Source: Spongiibacter sp. IMCC21906 (GTDB taxonomy: Bacteria > Pseudomonadota > Gammaproteobacteria > Pseudomonadales > Spongiibacteraceae). Taken from it: 64,000 bases of DNA. The translations under genes were made by a program, and so were the position numbers. A model generated the notes under the pieces. The model was not told the origin of the DNA, did no database searches, and worked only from the letters and a program-made list of their open reading frames with translations. The stretch spans positions 3,342,501-3,406,500 of the forward strand of contig NZ_CP011477.1 in NCBI RefSeq assembly GCF_001010805.1, written 5' to 3'. Each line of letters opens with the position of its first letter. The stretch's first letter is position 1. Below, piece after piece: positions 19,266-28,186 of the stretch.

Positions 19266-19963
19266 TATAGATGTGCTGGATTTATTTCGCAGCACTATGT
19301 TGGGAAGGACTTAAAAGTCTGACCGGCAGGAGTCGAACCCAGGTTCGATAAACGCAATCGCGTTTAGGCGTCACATTTTTATGTGACGGGGCAACGCCCC
19401 AAGAGCCAAAGGCTCGCAGCCTATCCTGCCACCCCAGCCATATAAATGTGCTGGACTTGTTTCGCAGCACTATGTTGGGAAGGACTTAAAAGTCTGACCG
19501 GCAGGAGTCGAACCCAGGTTCGATAAACGCAATCGCGTTTAGGCGTCACATTTTTATGTGACGGGGCAGCGCCCCAAGAGCCAAAGGCTCGCAGCCTATC
19601 CTGCCACCCCAGCCATATAAATGTGCTGGACTTGTTTCGCAGCACTATGTTGGGAAGGACTTAAAAGTCTGACCGGCAGGAGTCGAACCCAGGTTCGATA
19701 AACGCAATCGCGTTTAAGCGTCACATTTTTATGTGACGGGGCAGCGCCCCAAGAGCCAAAGGCTCGCAGCTGATCCTGCCACCCCAGCCATATAGATGTG
19801 CTGGACTTGTTTCGCAGCACTATGCTGGGAAGGACTTAAAAGTCTGACCGGCAGGAGTCGAACCCAGGTTCGATAAACGCAATCGCGTTTAGGCGTCACA
19901 TTTTTATGTGACGGGGCAACGCCCCAAGAGCCAAAGGCTCGCAGCTCATCCTGCCCCCAGCCA
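19266..19963 (+). repeat. Four 175-bp tandem repeats, each ending in a copy of the tRNA-Gln 3' tail
   Basis: The units are 19266-19440, 19441-19615, 19616-19790 and 19791-19963. Period 175 is exact for the first three; the last tail has lost two bases (CTGCCCCCAGCCA). Each unit ends in ATCCTGCCACCCCAGCCA, the last 18 nt of the tRNA including CCA. Each contains GGCAGGAGTCGAACC (19325-19339, then +175, +350, +525), which is antisense to the tRNA T-arm at 14 of 15 bases. Small hairpins in unit 1 are 19350-19365, 19370-19387, 19388-19400 and 19403-19415. The layout resembles the E. coli tyrT/rtT repeats. It lies inside the ispE-prs transcript. Confidence 0.95.
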
Positions 19964-20235
19964 CATAAGAAGGCGTCATAAAAAGTTTTGTGGCGCCACG
20001 CTGAAAAGGCCGCTCAGCCTGATCAGCAATTGAGAAAGACCGCAAGGTTTGCCAGAAAGCGAGTCTACACTTGCTTGCTCTCCGGCCCTCAGCAAATTTC
20101 GTAATTGGCGATACCTGCCGGAAAAACTGCAATGGCCAGGGTCGGGCAGCAATCCCCAACACCCTTTCATCGTCAGACCGGCAAGGCGTGTTTCTTCGCT
20201 AAACTTTGACACTACAAGCCTGACAGGATTTCACT
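19964..20235. other. Leader region of prs, no gene seen
   Basis: Single-copy sequence between the repeat array and prs. No reading frame with family similarity or ribosome site was found. It may carry the prs leader or its own promoter, but no clear hexamers were recognised. Confidence 0.5.
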
Positions 20236-21180
20236 GTGTCTAAAATGATGGTCTTCACCGGCAACGCTAACCTTCAGTTAGCCACAAAAGTTGTCGAGCA
20301 CCTCAACCTTCCCCTTGGCGATGCCATTGTCAGCAAATTCAGCGACGGCGAAGTGTTTGTTGAGATTAATGAAAACGTTCGCGGTGCAGATGTCTTTTTA
20401 CTGCAATCCACTTGCGCACCTACCAACGACAACCTAATGGAATTGGTTGTCATGGCCGACGCCATGCGCCGCGCCTCAGCTGGTCGCATTACTGCAGTGG
20501 TTCCCTATTTTGGCTACTCCCGCCAAGACCGCCGAGTCCGCTCTTCACGGGTACCTATTTCAGCCAAAGTCGTCGCAGATATTCTTAGTGGTGTCGGTAT
20601 CGACCGGGTTTTAACCGTAGACCTACACGCCGAACAGATTCAAGGATTTTTCGGTGTGCCAGTAGATAACATCTATGGCTCACCTGTTCTACTGGATGAC
20701 ATCTCTCGTCAATCTTACGAAAACCTGATTGTCGTCTCTCCAGACATCGGCGGGGTTGTTAGAGCTCGAGCCGTCGCCAAGCAATTAGACGATGCCGACC
20801 TGGCCATTATTGATAAGCGCCGCCCCCAAGCTGGCGTTGCCCAGGTCATGCATATCATCGGCGAAGTCCGCGGCAAAACCTGCATTTTGGTAGACGACAT
20901 GGTGGATACGGCAGGCACATTGTGCAAAGCGGCCACCGCATTGAAAGAGCATGGCGCAGCAAAGGTTGTCGCCTACTGTACACATCCTGTATTATCCGGG
21001 CCCGCTATTGACAACCTCAGTAGCTCCGAGCTTGACGAGCTAGTCGTCACTGACACCATTCCATTGTCAGAGGCCGCTATCAAGTCCGGTAAAATTCGCC
21101 AGCTAACCCTGGCAACACTGTTGGCCGAGTCCATGCGACGGGTCAGCAATGAAGAGTCGATCAGCGCACTGTTTCGCTAG
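20236..21180 (+). CDS. prs: Ribose-phosphate pyrophosphokinase (PRPP synthetase)
   Basis: Makes PRPP from ribose 5-phosphate and ATP for nucleotide, histidine and tryptophan synthesis. The 314-aa protein starts at GTG 20236. Motifs include [20 protein letters not shown] near 37, the flexible loop [10 protein letters not shown] near 96 and the PRPP-binding signature [16 protein letters not shown] near 216. It follows the tRNA-Gln repeat array and precedes rplY and pth, the conserved order. Confidence 0.98.
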   Translation: MSKMMVFTGNANLQLATKVVEHLNLPLGDAIVSKFSDGEVFVEINENVRGADVFLLQSTCAPTNDNLMELVVMADAMRRASAGRITAVVPYFGYSRQDRRVRSSRVPISAKVVADILSGVGIDRVLTVDLHAEQIQGFFGVPVDNIYGSPVLLDDISRQSYENLIVVSPDIGGVVRARAVAKQLDDADLAIIDKRRPQAGVAQVMHIIGEVRGKTCILVDDMVDTAGTLCKAATALKEHGAAKVVAYCTHPVLSGPAIDNLSSSELDELVVTDTIPLSEAAIKSGKIRQLTLATLLAESMRRVSNEESISALFR

Positions 21181-21264
21181 CATCGCTAGCCAGTCGCCTT
21201 CGACATACTGCCGCTGCACTGGTCGCGAGTGCAGCGGTTTTTCGCTTTTATAGGAGGACAACAT

Positions 21265-21924
21265 ATGTCCAGCGAATACGTAGTTAACGCCAAAGGGCGT
21301 ACAGATGTAGGGAAAGGTGCGAGCCGCCGCCTACGTCGCGAAGCCTCTGAAGTACCTGCCATTATTTATGGCGGCGAAAAAGCTCCGCAAATGATCAGCA
21401 TCCCTCACAAAGATCTGGTTTGGTTTTTGAGCGAAGAAGCTTTCTTCACCTCCGTCCTGACATTAAATGTTGATGGCACTCAAGAATCTGTCGTCCTTAA
21501 AGATTTGCACCGTCATCCTGCCAAACTGCAACTTTTGCACGCTGACTTTATGCGAGTGAACGCCAGCACCAAGATCACTATGCAAGTGCCCCTGCACTAC
21601 ATGAACGAAGACACCTGTGTCGGCGTTAAAATGCAAGGCGGCATCATCACTCACGCAGCCAACGAAGTTGAAATCGAGTGCCTGCCAAAAGACCTGCCCG
21701 AGTACATCGAAGTCGATATGAAAGACGTCGAAACAGGTCAAACGCTGCACCTTTCTGACCTGAAGCTACCAGAAGGCGTTGAGTCTATTGCCTTGGCACT
21801 GGGCGAAGATCACGACCAGGCCATCGCCAGCGTACAAGTACCACGCGGCGGTAGCGACAGTGAAGAAAACGATGACAACGCAGCCGAAGCCGACGAAAGC
21901 GGCGACGACAAAGAAGAATCCTGA
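21265..21924 (+). CDS. rplY: 50S ribosomal protein L25 (general stress protein CTC form)
   Basis: L25 binds 5S rRNA. This is the long two-domain CTC type, 219 aa from ATG 21265, which has a strong TAGGAGGA ribosome site. The N-terminal RNA-binding barrel starts with VNAKGRTDVGKGASRRLRRE and AIIYGGEKAP. The C-terminal TL5 domain contains the family stretch EIECLPKDLPEYIEVD. The tail is acidic (Glu/Asp/Asn). An upstream in-frame start at 21229 is less likely because it lacks the ribosome site. Confidence 0.97.
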   Translation: MSSEYVVNAKGRTDVGKGASRRLRREASEVPAIIYGGEKAPQMISIPHKDLVWFLSEEAFFTSVLTLNVDGTQESVVLKDLHRHPAKLQLLHADFMRVNASTKITMQVPLHYMNEDTCVGVKMQGGIITHAANEVEIECLPKDLPEYIEVDMKDVETGQTLHLSDLKLPEGVESIALALGEDHDQAIASVQVPRGGSDSEENDDNAAEADESGDDKEES

Positions 21925-21953
21925 TAGGCCTTTAAGGCTCAGCAGGTACGCCA

Positions 21954-22541
21954 TTGGACTCGATTAAACTGATAGTTGGACTGGCCAACCCCGGCCAACA
22001 GTATCAGGATACACGACACAATGCGGGTGCCTGGCTGGTTCAGGCGCTTGCCAGACAGCACAATATTGCGCTGTCTGGTGAAGCACGATTTTTTGGCGAC
22101 ACCGCCCGCATCAACATTGCCGAGCACGATATCAGACTGCTGATTCCCAGCACCTTTATGAATCGCAGCGGCCAAGCTATTGCGGCAATGGCCAACTTCT
22201 TCAAAATTCCCATTGAATCCATCTTGGTAGTCCACGACGAACTGGATATCCCTCCGGGCACCGCACGCTTTAAAAAAGGTGGCGGCCACGGTGGTCACAA
22301 CGGACTCAGGGACAGCATGGCCCAGCTGGGCAACAACGGTGACTTTAAACGGCTACGGATTGGCATTGGCCATCCAGGTAGCGCCGCCCAAGTTACCAAC
22401 TTTGTTCTTGGCAAGCCCTCACCCGATGAACGCATCAGCATTGAAGCCTGTATAGATGAAGCGCTTAAATGCCTTCCCGACGCGATTAGCGGTGACTGGG
22501 GAAAAGCCATGAACCAACTTCACAGCTACAAACAAGGATAA
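21954..22541 (+). CDS. pth: Peptidyl-tRNA hydrolase
   Basis: Frees tRNA from peptidyl-tRNA dropped by ribosomes. The frame starts at TTG 21954 (Asp-Ser-Ile-Lys-Leu follows), as no ATG or GTG fits the family N-terminus [14 protein letters not shown]. It has 195 aa. The catalytic His lies in DTRHNAGAW, the asparagine of FMNRSG binds tRNA, and [11 protein letters not shown] and [11 protein letters not shown] are conserved. The rare start and weak ribosome site suggest low translation. It lies between rplY and ychF. Confidence 0.96.
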   Translation: MDSIKLIVGLANPGQQYQDTRHNAGAWLVQALARQHNIALSGEARFFGDTARINIAEHDIRLLIPSTFMNRSGQAIAAMANFFKIPIESILVVHDELDIPPGTARFKKGGGHGGHNGLRDSMAQLGNNGDFKRLRIGIGHPGSAAQVTNFVLGKPSPDERISIEACIDEALKCLPDAISGDWGKAMNQLHSYKQG

Positions 22542-22545
22542 ACCC

Positions 22546-23637
22546 ATGGGTTTTAACTGCGGTATTGTCGGCCTCCCTAACGTAGGCAAATCCACTCTGT
22601 TTAACGCCCTAACCAAGGCGGGTATCGATGCGGAAAATTTTCCCTTCTGCACCATCGAACCCAACTCCGGGATAGTCGCCGTTCCCGATACGCGCTTAGC
22701 TGCCCTGACCGACATTGTAAAACCCGAAAAAGTCATTCCCGCCACCATGGAGTTTGTCGATATCGCCGGACTCGTTGCCGGCGCCTCCAAAGGCGAGGGC
22801 TTGGGCAATAAATTTCTGGCCAACATCCGCGAAACCGACGCCATCGCCCATGTCGTACGCTGCTTTGACAACGACAATGTGATTCACGTCGCCAACAAAG
22901 TAGACCCCGCCAGCGATATTGACGTTATCAACACCGAACTGGCCCTAGCCGACCTAGACAGCGTTGAGAAGCAACTGCAAAAAGTCAGCCGCACCGCCAA
23001 AAGCGGCGACAAAGACGCCGTTGCCATGAAAGCCATTCTAGAAAAACTGGTCGCCCACCTAGATGAAGGCAAACCCGTGCGTTCGCTAAGCCTGGATGAC
23101 AGCGAACAAAAGCTGGTGGACTCATTACACCTGCTTACCGTCAAGCCCACCATGTACATCGCCAACGTCAATGAAGATGGCTTCGAAGACAATCCTCACC
23201 TCGATACCGTTCGACAAATCGCCGAAAGCGAAAACGCCATCGTCGTGCCCATCTGTAACAAGCTGGAATCGGAAATAGCTGAGCTGGACGACGACGAAAA
23301 AGGCGACTTCCTGGCCGACCTGGGCATGGAAGAAGCGGGCTTAGACAGAGTTATCCGAGCAGGCTATGAGCTGCTAGGCCTGCAAACCTACTTCACCGCA
23401 GGCGTAAAAGAAGTCCGAGCATGGACCATCCCCATCGGCGCCACCGCCCCCCAATCCGCCGGAAAGATTCACACCGACTTTGAAAAAGGCTTTATTCGCG
23501 CCGAAGTCATCGCCTATGCAGACTACATAGAATACAAAGGCGAACAAGGCACAAAAGACGCTGGCAAGTGGCGATTAGAAGGAAAAGACTACATCGTCAA
23601 AGACGGCGACGTCGTCCACTTCCGCTTCAACGTCTAA
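22546..23637 (+). CDS. ychF: Redox-regulated ATPase YchF (OLA1 family)
   Basis: A translation-associated P-loop ATPase that binds the 50S subunit. It has the standard 363 aa. The G1 loop is [15 protein letters not shown] at residue 8, followed by the switch region [20 protein letters not shown] coiled coil lies in the middle and a C-terminal TGS domain contains [25 protein letters not shown] and [17 protein letters not shown]. The start is 4 bp after pth, so the two are co-translated. Confidence 0.98.
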   Translation: MGFNCGIVGLPNVGKSTLFNALTKAGIDAENFPFCTIEPNSGIVAVPDTRLAALTDIVKPEKVIPATMEFVDIAGLVAGASKGEGLGNKFLANIRETDAIAHVVRCFDNDNVIHVANKVDPASDIDVINTELALADLDSVEKQLQKVSRTAKSGDKDAVAMKAILEKLVAHLDEGKPVRSLSLDDSEQKLVDSLHLLTVKPTMYIANVNEDGFEDNPHLDTVRQIAESENAIVVPICNKLESEIAELDDDEKGDFLADLGMEEAGLDRVIRAGYELLGLQTYFTAGVKEVRAWTIPIGATAPQSAGKIHTDFEKGFIRAEVIAYADYIEYKGEQGTKDAGKWRLEGKDYIVKDGDVVHFRFNV

Positions 23638-23728
23638 CAAATACCACTCACACTTGACAAGGCGCCGATAAGTCGTGAAAATGCGCGCCTTCTCAAATTC
23701 GAGAACAGCACGGATTAGAGAACAAAAT

Positions 23729-23805
23729 GGCAAGGTAGCTCAGTTGGTTAGAGCACAACACTCATAATGTTGGGGTCGGCGGTTCGAATCCGCCCCTTGC
23801 TACCA
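23729..23805 (+). tRNA. tRNA-Met (anticodon CAT, elongator type), CCA encoded
   Basis: A 77-nt cloverleaf. The acceptor GGCAAGG pairs with CCTTGCT (first pair G-T). The anticodon stem CAACA/TGTTG encloses CTCATAA with CAT at 23763-23765, and the T-arm is GGCGG-TTCGAAT-CCGCC. The G1 pair and sequence fit elongator Met or Ile2 (lysidine) tRNA; similarity to the E. coli metT type favours elongator Met. The encoded CCA begins the long palindrome that follows. Confidence 0.93.
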
Positions 23806-23851
23806 GATACCAAAAAGGCCACCCCGCAAGGGTGGCCTTTTTGGTATCTGG
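23803..23851. terminator. Perfect 22-bp hairpin that includes the tRNA-Met CCA end
   Basis: Positions 23803-23824 pair completely with 23830-23851 around the 5-nt loop CGCAA. The core AAAAAGGCCACCC...GGGTGGCCTTTTT has the form of a two-way intrinsic terminator. The outer part pairs the tRNA CCA with TGG, so the CCA could be buried in the primary transcript. Confidence 0.85.
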
Positions 23852-23854
23852 TGG

Positions 23855-23988
23855 TCAGGTTCGCTGAGAACCGCCCCAGGTTCGACAAAAATGCACCGCA
23901 TTTTTAGACGCCAAAGCACAGCGGCGGCGCCCGAAGGGGCCATACCAGGCCAAAGCCTGGCATTGATCAATCCGCAGTTCAATTCCAC
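23855..23988 (+). repeat. Single structured element after tRNA-Met, similar in plan to the tRNA-Gln repeat unit
   Basis: It contains CAGGTTCGAC followed by hairpin 23887-23905 (AAAAATGC/GCATTTTT), then GACGCC, a GC-rich hairpin near 23928-23940 and hairpin 23945-23960 (CCAGGC/GCCTGG). The end GCAGTTCAATTCC resembles a degraded tRNA T-arm. The order AGGTTCGA - hairpin - GCGTC/GACGCC - hairpins with an AAAG loop - tRNA-like tail is the same as in the 175-bp units. Confidence 0.5.
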
Positions 23989-24028
23989 GGCTCTACAACA
24001 TTAACGTGGGATGGCACTCATCAAACCC
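23989..24028 (+). repeat. Left copy of a 40-bp direct repeat flanking the 197-bp array
   Basis: Starts GGCTCTACAACATTAACGTG. It matches 24740-24779 at 36 of 40 positions. The pair brackets the palindromic repeat array. Confidence 0.8.
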
Positions 24029-24057
24029 AGTTTATCACACCGTCCTTTGCTCACACC

Positions 24058-24739
24058 TCGTCATACCGGCCTTGAGCCGGTATCCAGCAAGCTCTACACA
24101 AAGAACAACCGCTTAGCGAATACTTTGCGCCGAAACTGGATCCCGGATCGGGTCCGGGATGACGACGAATATGCGGTACTAGTATTTGTGAAGACTGTTG
24201 CATTCGGGATTATAAAAAATACACGTGTGGCACCCATACACACTTTTCCCCTCCTCGTCATACCGGCCTTGAGCCGGTATCCAGCAAGCTCTATGCAAAG
24301 AACAACCGCTTAGCGAATACTTTACGCCGAAACTGGATCCCGGATCGGGTCCGGGATGACGACGAATATGCGGAACTAATATTTGTGAAGACTGTTGCAT
24401 TCGGGATTATAAAAAATACACGTGTGGCACCCATACACACTTTTCCCCTCCTCGTCATACCGGCCTTGAGCCGGTATCCAGCAAGTTCCACGCAAAGAAC
24501 TACCCTTAGTGAATACTTTACGCCGAAGCTGGATTCCGGATCGGGTTCGGGATGACGACGAATATGCGGTACTAGTATTTGTGAAGACTGTTGCATTCGG
24601 GATTATAAAAAATACAAGTGTGGCACCCATACACACTTTCCCCCTACTCGTCATACCGGCCTTGAGCCGGTATCCAGCAAGTTCCACGCAAAGAACTACC
24701 CCCTTAGTGAATACTTTACGCCGAAGCTGGATCCCAGAT
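24058..24739. repeat. Array of three and a half about 197-bp palindromic intergenic repeats
   Basis: Units begin TCGTCATACCGGCCTTGAGC at 24058, 24255, 24452 and 24648 (periods 197, 197, 196). The last unit is cut after about 92 bp. Each unit has a first palindrome ACCGGC-CTTGA-GCCGGT and a second GATCCCGGATCGGGTCCGGG ending in ATGACGACG, with TATCCAGC and GCTGGAT between as inverted arms. Then comes an AT-rich spacer with GGGATTATAAAAAATACA. The ends CGTCAT...ATGACG make each a large imperfect inverted repeat of the REP/MITE kind seen between genes in many proteobacteria. No gene is encoded. Confidence 0.93.
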
Positions 24740-24990
24740 GGCTCTACAACATAAACGAGGGATAGCATTCATCAAACCCTCCAAATTACCAAAACCCAAG
24801 TTATGAGCCAGCCCCCTTAGAAATCCAGCCTCCAAGTAAGCAATCTCCAGATACCCCTTATTCCATAATGCATTTTTTCAACGAACATGCTTTTATTGTT
24901 AGTCACTTACTGCACGCAGCTAAAGAACGTTGTAGTCTTGAAAACTGGAAAAGCCCCGGAGTGGGCCAGAAATAAATGAGGACGAGGGTT
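24740..24990. other. Right 40-bp direct repeat and lipoprotein promoter region
   Basis: 24740-24779 is the second copy of the flanking 40-bp repeat. From there to 24990 I see no gene. The AT-rich stretch near 24860-24900 (CATAATGCATTTTTTC) is the likely promoter zone of the lipoprotein gene, without a clear -35/-10 pair. Confidence 0.55.
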
Positions 24991-26676
24991 ATGAAGTTGT
25001 TTCTGCGTATTTGGCTACTATTGCTGTCAGCCGCTATTTTTACAGCTTGTGGCGGTGGGGGCAGTGATAGTGATCCTAGCCTCACCCCCAGCGACGACAC
25101 AGGCAACAACGATGGTGGCGACCCAACAGATGACGGCTCCACCACCCAAGACATCGTGCGCTTTGGCTCGTTCTCTAGCGGCACATTCACCCCCGGCCGT
25201 ATTGCTGCCAACAAAACCAGTTTAGAAGCAGGTCAAAGTGCAACATTAACCGTTTCGTTTATCGACCAGAACAACAGTCCAGTGACCGATGCCGCAAGCG
25301 TTCTGTTTACCTCAAGCTGCATCGGTTCAGGGCTTTCTGAAGCAGCCCCCAGCATTGTTGACAACACGACTGGCACATTAACCACCACCTATACTGCGAG
25401 GGGCTGCGATGGAGATGACACCATTACAGCTCAAACAAGCCTTGACGGAACAACCTTTAGCGCAACAATTGACATTACTACAGTCCAAGCCCCTCTAGGC
25501 TCTGTAAGCTTTACTGAAGCATCACTTAGTAATATAGGTATCAAAGGTTCTGGCGCTATCCCGGAGCAGGCTGTCGTTTCTTTTCTGGTAACTAACTCCT
25601 CTGGAGGTCCAGTACCTAATCAAGATGTCACTTTTTCTCTTAACAATACCACTGGCGGCATTAGCCTCAGCAATACAACAGACACTACCGACGCCAATGG
25701 CATCGCCAGCACAACTGTTGCCGCAGGAACTGTTGCCACATCGGTACGTGTTACCGCAACAGCAACACGCGATGGCATAACAAGTACAGCACAGTCTAGC
25801 CAACTAGCCATAACAACCGGCATTCCAGATGACGACAGTTTCTCACTCAGTGCTTCTGAACTGAATATTGAAGGACTTCGAATTGATGGCGTCACCACAA
25901 TCCTTACATTGCGAGCGGCTGACCGTTATAACAATCCTGTTCCCAACGATACGGCTATTACCTTTCAAGCCGAGGGTGGTTCAATAGAAAGCAGCTGTTT
26001 GACAACTGCAGGAGCTTGCTCCGTCACCCTGACTTCACAAGATCCAAGACCAGCTAACGGTCGCATTACAGTGCTGGCAACAGCTATTGGTGAAGAAACC
26101 TTTGTTGATAGCTCTCCCTCCAATGGTCGCTATGATGACGCCGAAACCTTTACCGATCGGGCTGAAGCTTTTCGAGATGACAACGAAAACGGTCTGCGAG
26201 ACGCAGACGAAACCTACATCGATTTCAATAACAATGATCAATTCGATGCGGCAAGCGGGCTGTACGAAGGAGTGCTTTGCAACGGCCCAGGAAACTGTAA
26301 TCAAGCGCAAACAACTATCACCATGCGTGAAAGCATTGTTATCGTTTTGTCAGGCTCAAGCCTATTCGTGAACGCCTCACCCTCAGTAATCAATTTAGAC
26401 TCAGGTATCGTGCCCGTAACCGTAACTGTGACTGACGTAAATGGCCAAGTGCCCGCAGCAGGCACAACAATATCCGTTGAGACTAGCCAAGGGACGATTG
26501 AAGGCGTCTCATCAGAAACACAGCTATCAACCAGCGATAATGGACCATCAACATTTTTCTTCAGGGTAAAGCCTGCAGATACGCCGGGAAACGGGACCTT
26601 CAGCATTACCGTTACCTCGCCATCCGGGGTAATTTCCAGAGAATTTTCTGACGTCATTCAAACAGTCGCACTTTAA
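24991..26676 (+). CDS. Lipoprotein with repeated Ig-like (Big_1-type) domains
   Basis: A 561-aa exported lipoprotein. ATG 24991 gives the signal MKLFLRIWLLLLSAAIFTAC with lipobox Cys20 and a Gly/Ser/Asp-rich linker. Three to four Ig-like beta domains follow, with the intimin/invasin-type pattern TxxxANGxAxxTxxAGT (DTTDANGIASTTVAAGT) and VTDVNGQVPAAGTTI. An Asp-rich insert near residues 395-418 (DDNENGLRDADETY, DFNNNDQFD) resembles calcium-binding loops. A surface or adhesion role is likely but unproven. A ATG 15 bp upstream is possible but the ribosome site fits 24991. It is followed by a terminator and then a barrel protein gene. Confidence 0.8.
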   Translation: MKLFLRIWLLLLSAAIFTACGGGGSDSDPSLTPSDDTGNNDGGDPTDDGSTTQDIVRFGSFSSGTFTPGRIAANKTSLEAGQSATLTVSFIDQNNSPVTDAASVLFTSSCIGSGLSEAAPSIVDNTTGTLTTTYTARGCDGDDTITAQTSLDGTTFSATIDITTVQAPLGSVSFTEASLSNIGIKGSGAIPEQAVVSFLVTNSSGGPVPNQDVTFSLNNTTGGISLSNTTDTTDANGIASTTVAAGTVATSVRVTATATRDGITSTAQSSQLAITTGIPDDDSFSLSASELNIEGLRIDGVTTILTLRAADRYNNPVPNDTAITFQAEGGSIESSCLTTAGACSVTLTSQDPRPANGRITVLATAIGEETFVDSSPSNGRYDDAETFTDRAEAFRDDNENGLRDADETYIDFNNNDQFDAASGLYEGVLCNGPGNCNQAQTTITMRESIVIVLSGSSLFVNASPSVINLDSGIVPVTVTVTDVNGQVPAAGTTISVETSQGTIEGVSSETQLSTSDNGPSTFFFRVKPADTPGNGTFSITVTSPSGVISREFSDVIQTVAL

Positions 26677-26687
26677 TACAGCCGTCA

Positions 26688-26735
26688 AAGTGCTAAGCCC
26701 CAAAAGATTAGTCCTACTGGCTTAGCACGCTTTTT
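26688..26735 (+). terminator. Terminator of the Ig-like lipoprotein gene
   Basis: GTGCTAAGCC (about 26690) pairs with GGCTTAGCAC (about 26719) over a 19-nt loop and is followed by GCTTTTTACTTT. It has the form of an intrinsic terminator. Confidence 0.75.
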
Positions 26736-26780
26736 ACTTTAATTACCTAACACTAGACCACCTAACTTTCGGATAAAGCT

Positions 26781-27383
26781 ATGACAAGACAATATTGGAG
26801 CCTGTTGCCTATTTTTCTATGCGGGTCACTATCTTTTACAGCCCAAGCCAACACCCTAGACGTCCCCCAGCACTACAATTACCTGGAAGCATCCTACGCT
26901 TACCAAAGCACTGACTGGGGGCCGTTTGAAGAAGAGAACAACATTACCCTTTTAGCCAGCGCGGCAATTTTTGAGTACGCCCATGTTCATGCTCGTTATA
27001 ACAATGGCGATACCTTTTTACCAAAAGGTGTGAGACAGGATGGCTGGCTAACTTACGGGATTGGTTTTCACTATTACACCAGCGCCGCCACTTCGTTCTT
27101 TATTGGCTACGACAAGCACGAGCTCAAAGCCCACCAATCCAGCCGGCGGCCAGATCAAGACGGCAACGAGTGGAAAGCTGGGGTTCGCCACGATATCAAC
27201 GACCAATGGCGAGTAACATTGGAAGCAGGCGAGCATGATTTGGTTGTGGAAGACGACACCACGTTTATCGTTGAGGCGCTTTATCAACCGTTTACAAACG
27301 ATGTTGGCTTTACATTCCGGGTACGTGATTACGATGAGCTGGATTTAAGCTCCTATGAACTTGGGGTGCGCTGGAGCTTTTAG
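26781..27383 (+). CDS. Small outer-membrane beta-barrel protein, family not recognised
   Basis: A 200-aa protein with a Sec signal peptide (cleavage after about residue 23, AQA). It then has alternating strands rich in Tyr, Trp and Phe, such as YNYLEASYAYQSTDW and LTYGIGFHYYTSAATSFFIGY, and ends in Phe (ELGVRWSF), the BAM-recognised C-terminus. About eight to ten strands are plausible. I cannot name the family. It follows the Ig-like lipoprotein but a terminator lies between, so co-transcription is doubtful. Confidence 0.7.
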   Translation: MTRQYWSLLPIFLCGSLSFTAQANTLDVPQHYNYLEASYAYQSTDWGPFEEENNITLLASAAIFEYAHVHARYNNGDTFLPKGVRQDGWLTYGIGFHYYTSAATSFFIGYDKHELKAHQSSRRPDQDGNEWKAGVRHDINDQWRVTLEAGEHDLVVEDDTTFIVEALYQPFTNDVGFTFRVRDYDELDLSSYELGVRWSF

Positions 27384-27460
27384 CTTTAAGCAAAGCGCCT
27401 ATTCAGTTTGTGATAAAATCCCGGCCTCTTTGGCCCGGCCCTACAGAATCACAAACACCA

Positions 27461-28186
27461 ATGACGCATAAACACGACAACTACTACGCTGATAAGCACA
27501 AGAGACTAGACCGCTTTGCATTTAACGAGCAGGTGGTTGAAGTCTTTCCAGATATGATTCAGCGCTCGGTGCCGGGCTATGCCACCATTATCGCAATGAC
27601 GGGCATTATTGCCGGCCGCTACGCCCAACCCGGCAGTAATGGCTATGATTTAGGCTGCTCTCTGGGTGCCAGCACCTTGGCAATGGACCGAGAAATTCAC
27701 AACCCTGACTTTACAATCATCGGTGTCGATAATTCTGCGCCGATGATTGAGCGCTGCCAGCACAATATTACCAATAGTCATTGCAACATCGCTTTGCGCT
27801 GCGAAGGCATAGAAGACACTCATATTGAAGATGCCTCTGTTGTGGTTTTGAACTTCACGTTGCAATTTGTGCCTGCAGAAAAACGCGACCCATTAATAAA
27901 GCGCATCGGCACCGCCATGCGTCCCGGCGGCGTTTTGATTTTGTCAGAAAAAACCTGCTTTGCTGACGAACATATGCAAAACCTGAACACCGAGCTGCAC
28001 CACGCTTTTAAGCGCGCCAATGGCTACAGCGATATGGAAGTCGCCCAAAAACGCAGCGCACTTGAGAATGTTCTTATTCCAGAAACCCTAGACCGCCACC
28101 GCCAGCGTTTAACAAGCGCGGGATTTAACAGCATCGACGTCTGGTTTCAGTGTTTTAATTTCGCATCGCTGGTCGCGATCAAATGA
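27461..28186 (+). CDS. cmoA: Carboxy-S-adenosylmethionine synthase CmoA
   Basis: CmoA makes carboxy-SAM from SAM and prephenate for the tRNA wobble base cmo5U34. ATG 27461 (MTHKHDNYYADKHKRLDRF) gives 241 aa. The family N-terminus FNEQVVEVFPDMIQRSVPGY and the SAM-binding YDLGCSLGASTLAMDRE are clear, with VVLNFTLQFVPAEKRD after them. The stop overlaps cmoB by 4 bp. Confidence 0.97.
   Translation: MTHKHDNYYADKHKRLDRFAFNEQVVEVFPDMIQRSVPGYATIIAMTGIIAGRYAQPGSNGYDLGCSLGASTLAMDREIHNPDFTIIGVDNSAPMIERCQHNITNSHCNIALRCEGIEDTHIEDASVVVLNFTLQFVPAEKRDPLIKRIGTAMRPGGVLILSEKTCFADEHMQNLNTELHHAFKRANGYSDMEVAQKRSALENVLIPETLDRHRQRLTSAGFNSIDVWFQCFNFASLVAIK

Noticed and set aside
19282-19820. Three near-identical minus-strand frames of 62-74 codons inside the 175-bp repeats
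   Set aside because: They arise because the same repeat is open in that frame, have no ribosome sites and run against the transcribed strand of the tRNA operon. I treat the repeat as RNA-level structure, not as protein genes.
19248-19963. Additional tRNA genes in the repeat units
   Set aside because: Only the last 18 nt of the tRNA recur; D-arm and anticodon arm are missing in every unit.
19266-24739. CRISPR array
   Set aside because: The two tandem arrays have units of 175 and about 197 bp with no unique spacers between short repeats, and no cas genes are present.
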